DNA of 64,000 bases. It comes from JAENVU01 sp046598395 (GTDB lineage Bacteria; Actinomycetota; Acidimicrobiia; IMCC26256; JAENVU01). Position 1 is the stretch's first letter; each line of letters begins with the position of its first letter. The stretch is taken from NCBI GenBank assembly GCA_046598395.1, contig JBKJIQ010000030.1:1-64000 (forward strand). The letters are read 5' to 3'. Of the stretch, positions 32,765 through 40,687 are shown piece by piece. Below the pieces are notes generated by a model that had not been told where the DNA came from, ran no database searches, and saw only the letters and a program-made list of their open reading frames with translations. Made by a program: the position numbers and the translations under genes.

Positions 32765-34291
32765 GTGACACCACCGACTGCCAGCCACCAGATTGCGCCC
32801 GAAGTCATTGGCGATGCGGACGCAGCAATGAAGATCCTGCTCGACGATGACCTCGAACAGATCGTGGACATGGTGCTCGTCCCCCACGGCGATCACTACG
32901 AAGCTCGCACCCACGACGGATCCGTGACGTTCCGCCGCGATCACGACCACGCCGGCGCACCGACCTACGAGCGCATCGGAAGTGAGGGTGTGGACCCACT
33001 CGCCGATCAGTCGACCGAGAAGTTCGCGCCGCTCACCGACGAGCGCGCCAACGCCTATCCCCACCGATCGGTCAATTCATACCCCCACGCGTACGACACC
33101 ATCGCGCAGCTGTTCGACCACCCTTCGGCACCGGATCTCTGCGTGATCCATTCCGCGTCGCACAACTGGGAAGACCAGGGTGGCCACCGCGGCGAGCACG
33201 GCTCGCTCGGTGTCGTCCAGGCCCGAGCTCCGTTCGTGATCGCCGGCAAGGGAGTCCGCAACGATGGACTCGTGGCTCGCAGCGGGCGTCTCGTTGATGT
33301 GGCACCCACGATCCTGCACCTCCTCGGCGCGGCGCCCCACGCCGATGGCACCTACCTCGCGGGTCAAGACGGTGAAGTGCGCTTCGACGTGCTCGACGTG
33401 GAGAGCGGTCGCCCGCAGCACGTCATCGGGTTCCTGTTCGACGGTACGAATCCGAACGTGCTCTACGACATGGCGGCAAGCGGCGAAGCGCCGAACGTGG
33501 CGCGCCTCATGGCGATGGGCACCAGTTACCAACACGGGGCGATGGCGAGCCTGCCCACAATCACGTTGGCGAACCACACGTCGATCATCACCGGGCGTCA
33601 TCCGGGTCATCACGGCATCCTCAACAACGCGTGGTGGGACCGTGCGCAGAGCAAGCAGATCATCACCAACTCGAGTGCCACCTGGCATCAGGCCATGGAG
33701 AACCTGACGCCGGGGACCGAGTCGATTCACACCGCGGTGCACCGCACGTGGTCCGACGCGTTCACCGCGTCGTGCAACGAGCCGTGCGACGTGGACGCGA
33801 GCTACTCGACCTTCGACTTCTTTCGCCGCGGTGAAGTCCCGCCGATCCCGGACGATCCAATCGGGCTCCCGCATTCCACCGAGCGGTTCGTACGGCCGTC
33901 GAAGGACTACTCGTGGTCCACGATCGTGGATCACATGTGCGTAGAGCAGGCGGTCGGCATCTTGAGCGGCAACTACCGCGATGTGAGCTATCCGCTCCCG
34001 CGGTTCATGTGGGTGAACTTCACTCTCACCGACTCCGCGATGCACGAAGGCGGCCCGCACTCCGAGATCGCGGCGGCCTCCATCCGTGATTCCGACGCGC
34101 GCATCGGTGAAGTGATGGCCGCGGTGGAACGCACCGGCGCATTCGACAACACCGCATTCGTGCTCGTGGCCGACCATGGCATGGAAGAGAACAACCCATC
34201 GGTGCGAGGCGACTGGGGCATCCCGCTCAAAGAGTCCGGCCTGACCTTCCGCGACGAGGCCTACGGCTTCCTGTACCTCGGGATCGCCTGA
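32765..34291 (+). CDS. Alkaline-phosphatase-superfamily phosphodiesterase, apparently circularly permuted
   Basis: 508 residues from GTG 32765 (ATG 32828 is another start). Superfamily metal-site motifs occur in the order GFLFDGTNPNVL (Asp226), PTITLANHTSIITGRHPGHH (Thr265/Thr267 nucleophile region), NFTLTDSAMHEGG (Asp423, His427) and VADHGMEEN (Asp470, His471). The segment that normally closes the fold, with the last His ligand and VAPTILHLLG, is instead at residues 138-188 (GGHRGEHGSLG, ARAPFVIAGKGV, VDVAPTILHLLG), before the first motif. The first 100 residues are unrecognised and acidic. There is no signal peptide. It probably hydrolyses a phosphodiester or nucleotide substrate. Confidence 0.8.
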   Translation: MTPPTASHQIAPEVIGDADAAMKILLDDDLEQIVDMVLVPHGDHYEARTHDGSVTFRRDHDHAGAPTYERIGSEGVDPLADQSTEKFAPLTDERANAYPHRSVNSYPHAYDTIAQLFDHPSAPDLCVIHSASHNWEDQGGHRGEHGSLGVVQARAPFVIAGKGVRNDGLVARSGRLVDVAPTILHLLGAAPHADGTYLAGQDGEVRFDVLDVESGRPQHVIGFLFDGTNPNVLYDMAASGEAPNVARLMAMGTSYQHGAMASLPTITLANHTSIITGRHPGHHGILNNAWWDRAQSKQIITNSSATWHQAMENLTPGTESIHTAVHRTWSDAFTASCNEPCDVDASYSTFDFFRRGEVPPIPDDPIGLPHSTERFVRPSKDYSWSTIVDHMCVEQAVGILSGNYRDVSYPLPRFMWVNFTLTDSAMHEGGPHSEIAAASIRDSDARIGEVMAAVERTGAFDNTAFVLVADHGMEENNPSVRGDWGIPLKESGLTFRDEAYGFLYLGIA

Positions 34292-34385
34292 ATTCGCGGA
34301 TTTCGTGCTGACGCCATCACCCGGGGATGCCGTTGACCCTGGAAGACTTGTGCCCCGAGACCCATTGTCGATTGTGGAGTTCATC

Positions 34386-34877
34386 GTGACTATCAAACGC
34401 GTCATCACCCTGCTCGCGCTCGGCGCGGTGGCCCTCACGGCTTGCGGCAGCGATACCAAGACCATCGAGACCAAAGACGGCAAGGTCACCGTCAACGGCG
34501 ACGGCAAAGACGCCAAGGTCACGATCAATGGCGAAGACGGCAACAAGATCACGTTCAACCAGAAGAAAGTGCCCGACGATTTCCCGAGCGACGTTCCACT
34601 GCCCAAGGGTCTCAAACTCACATCAGCGGCGAGCGGCGGCGATGGATCGCGGAAAGTCTTCTCGCTCGGTTACACCTTGGGTTCAGCGGATCCGGCTGAC
34701 GCGGTTGCCAGTTACAAGGACCAGTTGGAGGCCGCCAACTTCAAGGTCAATGCAACCCCGGTCGGCACGAGCAAAGTCAGCACCTTCCTCGCGGCAGGGA
34801 ATGGCTGGAACCTGATCGTGGCGGCCGGCGGTTCGACCACCCCCGTCCTCACCGTGAGCGTGGTCTCCGGCAAATAA
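34386..34877 (+). CDS. Small putative lipoprotein
   Basis: 163 residues from GTG 34386, with GGAG 7 nt upstream. VTIKRVITLLALGAVALTAC is a lipoprotein signal with an LTAC lipobox. It is followed by an Asp/Lys/Gly-rich repeat-like section (KDGKVTVNGDGKDAKVTING) and a domain with FPSDVPLPKGLKLTSA and DAVASYKDQLEAANFKV, a pattern seen in surface lipoproteins of unknown function. It lies downstream of the phosphatase on the same strand and convergent with truA. Confidence 0.78.
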   Translation: MTIKRVITLLALGAVALTACGSDTKTIETKDGKVTVNGDGKDAKVTINGEDGNKITFNQKKVPDDFPSDVPLPKGLKLTSAASGGDGSRKVFSLGYTLGSADPADAVASYKDQLEAANFKVNATPVGTSKVSTFLAAGNGWNLIVAAGGSTTPVLTVSVVSGK

Positions 34878-34887
34878 TCCGCAACCT

Positions 34888-34907
34888 CCGACCGTTCAGA
34901 TGGTCGG
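34888..34907. terminator. Hairpin between the lipoprotein and truA (convergent)
   Basis: CCGACC-N8-GGTCGG, 6-bp stem, 11 bp after the lipoprotein stop; it overlaps the last codons of truA. It may serve the plus-strand transcript. Confidence 0.4.
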
Positions 34908-35789
34908 GTAGCCGACTTCCCAGAGACACAGTCCGTGCGGCGGTGCGACGGCACCGGCCGCGGCGCGATCGCCCGCACGCATGATCGTGAGAATGTCGCC
35001 GGGACGTTTCTTGCCCGTGCCCACCTCCACCAACGTGCCCACGATGGACCGCACCATCTGCCAACAGAACGCGGTAGCGCGAATGTCGTAGCGGAGCATC
35101 CCGTCGCCGAGGTCGTGCCAGCTCGACGCGGTCACGCGCCGAACGGTGGTGGAGCCCTCGGGGCCTTTGCGGGCGAAGGACGCAAAGTCGTGCTCGCCCA
35201 CAAACGGATCGGCGGCGAGGCGGAGCGCGTCGAGATCCAACGGCGCGGCCACGTGCCACGCGAACCGGCAGCGGAACGGATCGGGTTCCAGACGGTTCAC
35301 AATCGTGTACTGGTATGACCGCCACACGGCCGAGTGCCGAGCGTTAAAACCCGGCGCCCCCAACTCGGCGCGGCGGACCACGATCTCCGGCCCGAGCATC
35401 CCGTTGAGGCTCTTGCGCAGCCGGTCCAGATCAACATCCGCCGGCGCTGCGAACGAGACCACCTGCCCCCATGCGTGGACTCCGGCGTCGGTGCGGCCCG
35501 CGCACGCCAGTTCGACCTCGGTGCGCAACACCTTCGTGAGCGCCGCCCTGAGCACTCCCGCCACCGTCCGCTGATCGACCTGGGCCGCGAACCCGTGAAA
35601 CGCGGTCCCGTCGTAGGCCACCACCAACCGGCACACCGCCACCGGTTCCGGGGCCGACCGAAATGCCGGATCGTCGGTCAGGCCGTCGCCGGCGACTGAC
35701 TCCCAACGGTCGGTGTCAGGTGACGCATCCCACGCAGCCGCAGCCTCGGCGTATGAAGCGCCAAGTTCCAGTTCGGGTTGCGGATCCAA
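34896..35789 (-). CDS. truA: tRNA pseudouridine synthase A
   Basis: Makes pseudouridine at positions 38-40 of the tRNA anticodon stem. The catalytic Asp101 lies in CAGRTDAGVHAWGQ. CRLVVAYDGTAFHGFA, FNARHSAVWRSYQYTI and AFCWQMVRSIVGTLVEVG are conserved. The longest frame starts with TTG at 35789, 16 bp after rplQ, giving 297 residues with an acidic 50-residue N-terminal extension. GTG 35642 would give 248 residues, the usual length, so the start is uncertain. Confidence 0.95.
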   Translation of the reverse strand: MDPQPELELGASYAEAAAAWDASPDTDRWESVAGDGLTDDPAFRSAPEPVAVCRLVVAYDGTAFHGFAAQVDQRTVAGVLRAALTKVLRTEVELACAGRTDAGVHAWGQVVSFAAPADVDLDRLRKSLNGMLGPEIVVRRAELGAPGFNARHSAVWRSYQYTIVNRLEPDPFRCRFAWHVAAPLDLDALRLAADPFVGEHDFASFARKGPEGSTTVRRVTASSWHDLGDGMLRYDIRATAFCWQMVRSIVGTLVEVGTGKKRPGDILTIMRAGDRAAAGAVAPPHGLCLWEVGYPTI

Positions 35790-35805
35790 CGCCAGCGGCT
35801 CGCGC

Positions 35806-36156
35806 CTATACCAGTTCGATGCGAGCCATGGGGGCTTGGTCGCCGGGGCGCGGGCCGAGCTTCAGGACACGGGTGTAACCACCGTTGCGGTCCTGGTACT
35901 TCGGAGCAATCGTGGTGAACAGCGTGGACGTGATCGTCTGGTCGTGCAGCGTGGCCACCACCTGACGCTGACGGTGTACGCCACCCTTCTTCGCCTTCGT
36001 AATCAACTTCTCCGCATACGGGCGCAACGCCTTGGCGCGAGTGACCGTGGTGGTGATGCCACCGTGCTCGAAGAGCGCGATGGCCAAGTTGGCCATGAGC
36101 TGGCGCTGGTGATGCGGGTCGCCACCGAGGCGCGGACCCTTACGAGGGCGAGGCAT
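35806..36156 (-). CDS. rplQ: 50S ribosomal protein L17
   Basis: 116 residues: MPRPRKGPRLGGDPHHQRQL, FEHGGITTTVTRAKALRPYAEKL shortened in display, and the C-terminal NGGYTRVLKLGPRPGDQAPM. It follows rpoA by 6 bp in the classical order. Confidence 0.98.
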   Translation of the reverse strand: MPRPRKGPRLGGDPHHQRQLMANLAIALFEHGGITTTVTRAKALRPYAEKLITKAKKGGVHRQRQVVATLHDQTITSTLFTTIAPKYQDRNGGYTRVLKLGPRPGDQAPMARIELV

Positions 36157-36162
36157 GGCTGA

Positions 36163-37101
36163 TCAGTCCTTCATGCGCAGCGAAAGCCCGCGCTCGTCGA
36201 GCTTCACGATGACCTCGTCCAGCGACTTCTGGCCGAAGTTCGTCACCGCGAGGAGGTCGTCTTCGGTCTTGAGGACGAGCTGACCGATGGTGTCGACCCG
36301 AGCCCGCTTGAGGCAGTTGCGCGGGCGCTCGGAGAGATCGAGCTCCTCAATCGCAAGCTCGAGGTCCGGCGAGGTTGCGAGCGTGGGTGAAACCTCACCC
36401 AGCTCCAAGCCGGCCTGCTCTTCGGACATGTCGGCGACGAGACCCACCAGACTGCGGAGTGTGGCACCCGCGGAGGCGAGAGCATCACGGGCCGAGATCG
36501 AACCGTCGGTCTCGATCTCCAGACCGAGCCGGTCGTAGTTCGTGGCCTGTTCCACGCGGGTGGGCTCGATGTCGAAGCTGACGCGGCGCACGGGCGAGAA
36601 GATCGCGTCCACCGGAATCACGCCGATTGCCGCGCCGGGCTTCTTGGTCTTGTCGGCCGAGGCGTAACCGCGGCCCTGCTCGACGGTGATGTCGATCGCC
36701 AAGCGACCCTTCTCGGTGAGCGTGGCGATGTGCAGCTCGGGGTTCAGGATCTCCACATCGGAGGTGACCTGAATCGATGCCGCGGTGATGTCGGCCGGTC
36801 CCCGCACGTCGAGGCGCAGGGTCACGCCTTCATCGGAGGTGCACTGGAGCACCAGATCCTTCAAGTTCAGTATGAGGTCGGTGACGTCTTCCTTCACCCC
36901 CGCGATGGTGTCGAACTCGTGCAGCGCGTCATCAAAACGCAACTGCGTGACGGCCGCACCGGGGATCGACGACAGCAGCGTTCTGCGCAAGCTGTTGCCG
37001 AGGGTGTGGCCGAAGCCGGGCTCGAGCGGCGAGATGGTGAACCGCTGGGTGTTGCCCTCGGGCTCGTCGGCCTCGATTTCGGGACGCTGGATAATGAGCA
37101 T
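36163..37101 (-). CDS. rpoA: DNA-directed RNA polymerase subunit alpha
   Basis: 312 residues. The N-terminal assembly domain has ISPLEPGFGHTLGNSLRRTL and FDIEPTRVEQATNYDRLGLE. The C-terminal domain that binds UP elements and activators has LDLSERPRNCLKRARVDTIG and NFGQKSLDEVIVKL. Starts at ATG 37101. Confidence 0.98.
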   Translation of the reverse strand: MLIIQRPEIEADEPEGNTQRFTISPLEPGFGHTLGNSLRRTLLSSIPGAAVTQLRFDDALHEFDTIAGVKEDVTDLILNLKDLVLQCTSDEGVTLRLDVRGPADITAASIQVTSDVEILNPELHIATLTEKGRLAIDITVEQGRGYASADKTKKPGAAIGVIPVDAIFSPVRRVSFDIEPTRVEQATNYDRLGLEIETDGSISARDALASAGATLRSLVGLVADMSEEQAGLELGEVSPTLATSPDLELAIEELDLSERPRNCLKRARVDTIGQLVLKTEDDLLAVTNFGQKSLDEVIVKLDERGLSLRMKD

Positions 37102-37145
37102 GGCGGTTCCTCACAATCGAGCGCGCACGCGCCCGAAGTCGGGGG

Positions 37146-37763
37146 TTACTTGGAGTAGAGCTCGACGATGAGCTGTTCGCGCACGGGAATGTCGATCTGA
37201 TCCCGAAGTGGGAGATCGCGCACTGTGGCCTTACCGTCGACCATTTCGAGCCACATCGGCACCGCACGATCGATGGTGTCGAGGTTGTGACGCAAGACGA
37301 TCATGTTGGCCGCCTTGGGTCCCATCTCGATCACATCGCCCTTGCGGACCATGAACGACGGGATCGTGACGCGCTTGCCGTTCACGAGCACATGCCCGTG
37401 ACGAACCCATTGACGCGACTGATTGCGACTCGATGCGTAGCCCGCACGAAACACCACGTTGTCGAGACGTTGCTCGAGCATGCGCAGCAACGACTCGCCG
37501 GTGATGCCCTTCTGGCGAGCGGCTTCCGCATAGACGTTGCGGAACTGCTTCTCCAGCAGGCCATAGATACGGCGCGCCTTCTGCTTCTCGCGCAGCTGGA
37601 GCATGTACTCGCTCTCACGAATACGGCCACGACCGTGGATGCCCGGAGGGTACGGCCGACGCTCGATCGGACACTTCATGGTGTCGCACTTCGCGCCCTT
37701 CAAGAAGAGCTTCATGCGCTCGCGCCGACACAGTCGACACACAGGACCGGTGTAACGCGCCAC
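37146..37763 (-). CDS. rpsD: 30S ribosomal protein S4
   Basis: 205 residues. It is the zinc-binding form: PVCRLCRRER and KCDTMKCPIE supply four Cys ligands near the N-terminus. The S4 RNA-binding domain is RLDNVVFRAGYASSRNQSRQ onward with HGHVLVNGKRV. Starts with GTG at 37763, 4 bp after rpsK. Confidence 0.98.
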   Translation of the reverse strand: MARYTGPVCRLCRRERMKLFLKGAKCDTMKCPIERRPYPPGIHGRGRIRESEYMLQLREKQKARRIYGLLEKQFRNVYAEAARQKGITGESLLRMLEQRLDNVVFRAGYASSRNQSRQWVRHGHVLVNGKRVTIPSFMVRKGDVIEMGPKAANMIVLRHNLDTIDRAVPMWLEMVDGKATVRDLPLRDQIDIPVREQLIVELYSK

Positions 37764-37767
37764 TGGA

Positions 37768-38166
37768 TTAAACCCTCCGCCGCTTGGGAGGGCGGCAACC
37801 GTTGTGCGGAATCGGCGTGACGTCCTTGATACCCAGGACTTCGATGCCGGTGTTCTGAATCGAGCGGATCGCGGTCTCTCGACCAGATCCCGGACCCTTC
37901 ACGACCACGTCGACCCGGCGCACGCCGTGCTCCATGGCGCGTCGGGCTGCAGTCTCGGCCGCAAGCTGCGCCGCGAACGGCGTGCTCTTCCGGGAGCCCT
38001 TGAACCCAACGTTGCCGGACGAGGCCCACGCGAGCGTGTTCCCCTGCTGGTCCGAGATCGTGATGATCGTGTTGTTGAACGATGACTTGATGTGCGCGAT
38101 CCCGTGCGTGATGTTCTTACGCTCACGACGACGGGGACGACGTCCACCGGCGGGGGGCTTTGCCAT
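37768..38166 (-). CDS. rpsK: 30S ribosomal protein S11
   Basis: 132 residues: GIAHIKSSFNNTIITISDQQ, GSRKSTPFAAQLAAE, VVKGPGSGRETAIRS and DVTPIPHNGCRPPKRRRV are conserved. The order rpsM-rpsK-rpsD is standard; only 3 bp separate it from rpsM. Confidence 0.98.
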   Translation of the reverse strand: MAKPPAGGRRPRRRERKNITHGIAHIKSSFNNTIITISDQQGNTLAWASSGNVGFKGSRKSTPFAAQLAAETAARRAMEHGVRRVDVVVKGPGSGRETAIRSIQNTGIEVLGIKDVTPIPHNGCRPPKRRRV

Positions 38167-38169
38167 CTG

Positions 38170-38547
38170 CTACTTCCTCGCCTTCTTCTTGCCGGCGACG
38201 GTCTTCTTCGGACCCTTACGTGTGCGGGCGTTGGTACGAGTGCGCTGACCGCGCACGGGCAAGCCGCGCCGGTGACGAATCCCGCTGTAGGTCCCGATCT
38301 CGATCTTGCGCTTGATGTGACCTGCTACCTCGCGGCGCAGATCACCCTCGACCTTGAGGTTGGTGTCGATAAAAGCCCGCAGCTGCGCGACCTCATCCTC
38401 GGTGAGGTCTCGTACCCGCGTGTCGGGAGAGAGACCGGTCTGAGAACAGATGAGTGATGCAGTGTTGCGACCAATGCCGAACACATAGGTGAGCGAGATC
38501 TCGAGGCGCTTTTCCCTCGGGATATCGACTCCGGCGATTCGTGCCAT
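38170..38547 (-). CDS. rpsM: 30S ribosomal protein S13
   Basis: 125 residues: MARIAGVDIPREKRLEISLT, RVRDLTEDEVAQLRAFID and the basic end RHRRGLPVRGQRTRTNARTR. It contacts the P-site tRNA and 23S rRNA. A tandem 11-bp repeat lies in the spacer to rpmJ. Confidence 0.98.
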   Translation of the reverse strand: MARIAGVDIPREKRLEISLTYVFGIGRNTASLICSQTGLSPDTRVRDLTEDEVAQLRAFIDTNLKVEGDLRREVAGHIKRKIEIGTYSGIRHRRGLPVRGQRTRTNARTRKGPKKTVAGKKKARK

Positions 38548-38564
38548 ACGTTTCCTTGGACCTT

Positions 38565-38590
38565 CCTACCGAACGAGGGCCTACCGAACG
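38565..38590. repeat. 11-bp direct repeat in the rpmJ-rpsM spacer
   Basis: CCTACCGAACG occurs at 38565-38575 and 38580-38590, period 15 bp. It lies in the spacer between rpmJ and rpsM. Function unknown; it may be a small duplication. Confidence 0.6.
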
Positions 38591-38594
38591 AACT

Positions 38595-38708
38595 TCAACC
38601 CTGGCGCTGTTTATGGCGCGGGTTCTCACAGATGACCCGCACCGAACCATGGCGGCGGATCACCTTGCACTTCTCACACATTTTCTTGACCGACGGTCGA
38701 ACCTTCAC
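38595..38708 (-). CDS. rpmJ: 50S ribosomal protein L36
   Basis: 37 residues from GTG 38708 (VKVRPSVKKMCEKCKVIRRH...) with AGAGG upstream. Zinc ligands Cys11, Cys14, Cys27 and His32 are all present (C+ form). The frame is open further upstream across infA, but only this part is homologous. Confidence 0.95.
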   Translation of the reverse strand: MKVRPSVKKMCEKCKVIRRHGSVRVICENPRHKQRQG

Positions 38709-38739
38709 TCTGAAGCCTCTGAGTTCTTGGAGTGGAGCA

Positions 38740-38964
38740 TTACTTGTAGCGGTACGTGATACGGCCACGGGACAAGTCATACGGAGTGAGCTCGACCTGC
38801 ACCTTGTCTCCTGGAAGGATCCGGATGTAGTGCATCCGCATCTTTCCAGAGATATGGGCAAGGACCTTGTGTCCATTCTCGAGCTCGACGCGGAACATCG
38901 CGTTGGGAAGTGGTTCAACCACGGTTCCCTCAACGAGGATCGTGTCATCCTTGGGCTTGGCTAC
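38740..38964 (-). CDS. infA: Translation initiation factor IF-1, no canonical start codon at the conserved N-terminus
   Basis: The C-terminal 60 residues (VVEPLPNAMFRVELENGHKV ... DLSRGRITYRYK) are typical IF-1, an OB-fold protein occupying the ribosomal A site. Homology to the usual N-terminus continues upstream in the same frame (AKPKDDTILVEGTV), but the codon where Met is expected is GTA (38962-38964), and no ATG, GTG or TTG lies in frame before it. The only canonical in-frame start is GTG 38922 with GAGGGA upstream; that would remove about 14 residues including the first beta strand. The coordinates assume the conserved N-terminus is translated. A base-call error (GTA for GTG) would explain everything. 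Confidence 0.85.
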   Translation of the reverse strand, partial: VAKPKDDTILVEGTVVEPLPNAMFRVELENGHKVLAHISGKMRMHYIRILPGDKVQVELTPYDLSRGRITYRYK

Positions 38965-39067
38965 GGTGCACCACCGGGGTCGGGGCGCGCGGAGAAGCGC
39001 GCCGAGGTACTGCGGGACGACCCGGGAATCTAGCCGCGCGCGGCCAGAAAGAAAAATCAGCGGCCAA

Positions 39068-39709
39068 TCAGATCAAAGCAACCCGACAGGTGAGGCCCTG
39101 AGGCGGGTCCGATATCGGAGTGGAGACGCTCCAAGCGGTGGATTCGCCCGGCGCCACCGTCTGCAAGGTGCTCGACGAATCCAGGTCACCCGTGCTGTCG
39201 ACCCAGGTGACCTCCACCTCGGCGGTCACCTCTTCTGCGGTCGTGTTCAGCACGTGACCCGAATCAAGGAGTTCATCGGCCTCGAACCGACACGCACCCG
39301 GATCCTCGCTGACGGTGACCTCGCCCCCGGTTCCCGGAGGGTCGGTGGGCGACGGCGTTCCAGGCACCGGCGACGACGCGCCGGGAAGGCTGGACGTGGC
39401 GCTGGAGCCGTCGAGTGAGGTCGACGTGGTGGAGTCGGACGCTCGCCGGGAACCCGTGCTCGTGGTTGTTGTTGTGGTGGTGCTGGAACGACGGGACCGA
39501 CGAGCTTCCGAAATGGCCCTGGCGGCCGGGGCCGGCGCGCCGCCATCGTCGCCCGCCGTGTTCACGACGATGATGACCACCAGCGCGACAAACGCCGCGG
39601 CTCCGCCATTGAGCAGCCACCGCCGTCTCACTTGGCGACGACGGCGTTCGACGCGCGCCGGCGACCGTTGCTCCGGAAGGAAGTCGTCAAACGAATCCAC
39701 ACTCACCAC
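39068..39709 (-). CDS. Single-pass membrane protein with Ser/Thr-rich linker
   Basis: About 213 residues from tandem GTG codons at 39709/39706. The N-terminal part is cytosolic and Arg-rich (RVERRRRQVRRRWLLNG), followed by one membrane segment (AAAFVALVVIIVVNTAG). A low-complexity linker has a run of Thr and many Ser/Thr/Pro, and the outer domain ends ...LQTVAPGESTAWSV..LTCRVALI. Two Cys residues (GACRFEADE, LTCRV) could pair. I do not recognise the family. It follows rfbA by 7 bp on the same strand. Confidence 0.75.
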   Translation of the reverse strand: MVSVDSFDDFLPEQRSPARVERRRRQVRRRWLLNGGAAAFVALVVIIVVNTAGDDGGAPAPAARAISEARRSRRSSTTTTTTTSTGSRRASDSTTSTSLDGSSATSSLPGASSPVPGTPSPTDPPGTGGEVTVSEDPGACRFEADELLDSGHVLNTTAEEVTAEVEVTWVDSTGDLDSSSTLQTVAPGESTAWSVSTPISDPPQGLTCRVALI

Positions 39710-39716
39710 GGCGCCT

Positions 39717-40589
39717 CTATCCCGATGGATCGGCAAGGAGGCCGAGGAGATACTCGCCGTATCCGCTCTTGCGAAGCGGCTCCGCGAGCGTGCGCAACAT
39801 CTCGTCGTCGATGAAACCTTCACGCCATGCGGTCTCTTCGGGACATCCGATCTTGAGCCCTTGGCGCTGCTCCACCACCTGTACAAACTGGGCGGCTTGC
39901 ATCAGCGACTCGAACGTCCCGGTGTCGAGCCACGCAGTGCCGCGATCGAGGATCTCCACCGCGAGGTTGCCATCATCCAAATAGTGTGTGATCACATCAG
40001 TGATCTCGTACTCACCACGATCACTCGGCCGCACCGCTCGCGCCACCGCGGCCACATCGCCGGGGAAGAAATAGAGGCCGGGGACCGCGTAGTTCGAGCG
40101 GGGATGTTCGGGTTTTTCCACGATGGCGGTGGCCCGGCGCGCCTCATCGAACTCGATCACGCCATACCGCTCGGGATCGGCCACGTGGTACGCGAACACG
40201 GTGGCGGCCTCGGCTCGTGCCGCCGCGCGCAGGCGTTCGCGGAGTTGGGTTCCGAAGAACACGTTGTCGCCGAGCACGAGCGCAACGCGGTCGCCCCCAA
40301 TGAACTCCTCGCCGATCACGAACGCCTGGGCGAGCCCTTCGGGATTGGCCTGTTCCGCGTAAGCAAATACGCAACCCCACCGACTCCCGTCACCGAGCAG
40401 ACGTTCGAATCGGGGCAAGTCGTCGGGCGTGCTGATGACCAGGATTTCGCGAACGCCCGCCGCCATCAACGTGGACAGCGGGTAGTAGATCATCGGCTTG
40501 TCATAGACCGGGAGCAACTGCTTCCCGATCGCGGTGGTCATCGGCGCGAGCCTCGTCCCTGACCCTCCCGCGAGCACAATCCCACGCAC
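39717..40589 (-). CDS. rfbA: Glucose-1-phosphate thymidylyltransferase
   Basis: 290 residues from GTG 40589 with GGAGGA upstream. RGIVLAGGSGTRLAPMT is the nucleotidyltransferase signature with the catalytic Arg; KQLLPVYDKPMIYYPLSTLM, LVLGDNVFFG, YGVIEFDE, EKPEHPRSNYAVPGLYFF and TAWLDTGTFESLMQA are RmlA hallmarks. It makes dTDP-glucose, entry to dTDP-rhamnose and related sugars. rmlB, C and D are not adjacent. It probably feeds the glycan region downstream. Confidence 0.95.
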   Translation of the reverse strand: MRGIVLAGGSGTRLAPMTTAIGKQLLPVYDKPMIYYPLSTLMAAGVREILVISTPDDLPRFERLLGDGSRWGCVFAYAEQANPEGLAQAFVIGEEFIGGDRVALVLGDNVFFGTQLRERLRAAARAEAATVFAYHVADPERYGVIEFDEARRATAIVEKPEHPRSNYAVPGLYFFPGDVAAVARAVRPSDRGEYEITDVITHYLDDGNLAVEILDRGTAWLDTGTFESLMQAAQFVQVVEQRQGLKIGCPEETAWREGFIDDEMLRTLAEPLRKSGYGEYLLGLLADPSG

Positions 40590-40643
40590 CGATTCCTCCA
40601 ACCTCGAAGGCGCAGAGAATACCCGCGCCCGCCAGGCTCAATA

Positions 40644-40679
40644 TCGCGGCGGTCGGGTTGGCAGAACCGACCGCCGCGA
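40644..40679 (-). terminator. Hairpin terminator between the lipoprotein gene at 40688 and rfbA
   Basis: A 13-bp perfect stem (TCGCGGCGGTCGG with its complement), extended by TT/AA across one bulged G and a short loop. It begins 8 bp after the stop of the minus-strand lipoprotein gene and ends before the rfbA start, so rfbA should have its own promoter within about 60 bp. Confidence 0.75.
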
Positions 40680-40687
40680 CCATGGCG

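Noticed and set aside
32765..34291. Phosphatase considered as a BREX-type PglZ
   Set aside because: No other BREX genes are near, and the motif order and length fit a phosphodiesterase-type member better.
32055..34877. Anti-phage defence island
   Set aside because: Only a two-gene TA module is present; the phosphatase and lipoprotein are not linked to known defence families.
38595..38948. Longer rpmJ frame starting at ATG 38948 inside infA
   Set aside because: Only the last 37 codons are L36; the rest is a shifted reading of infA.
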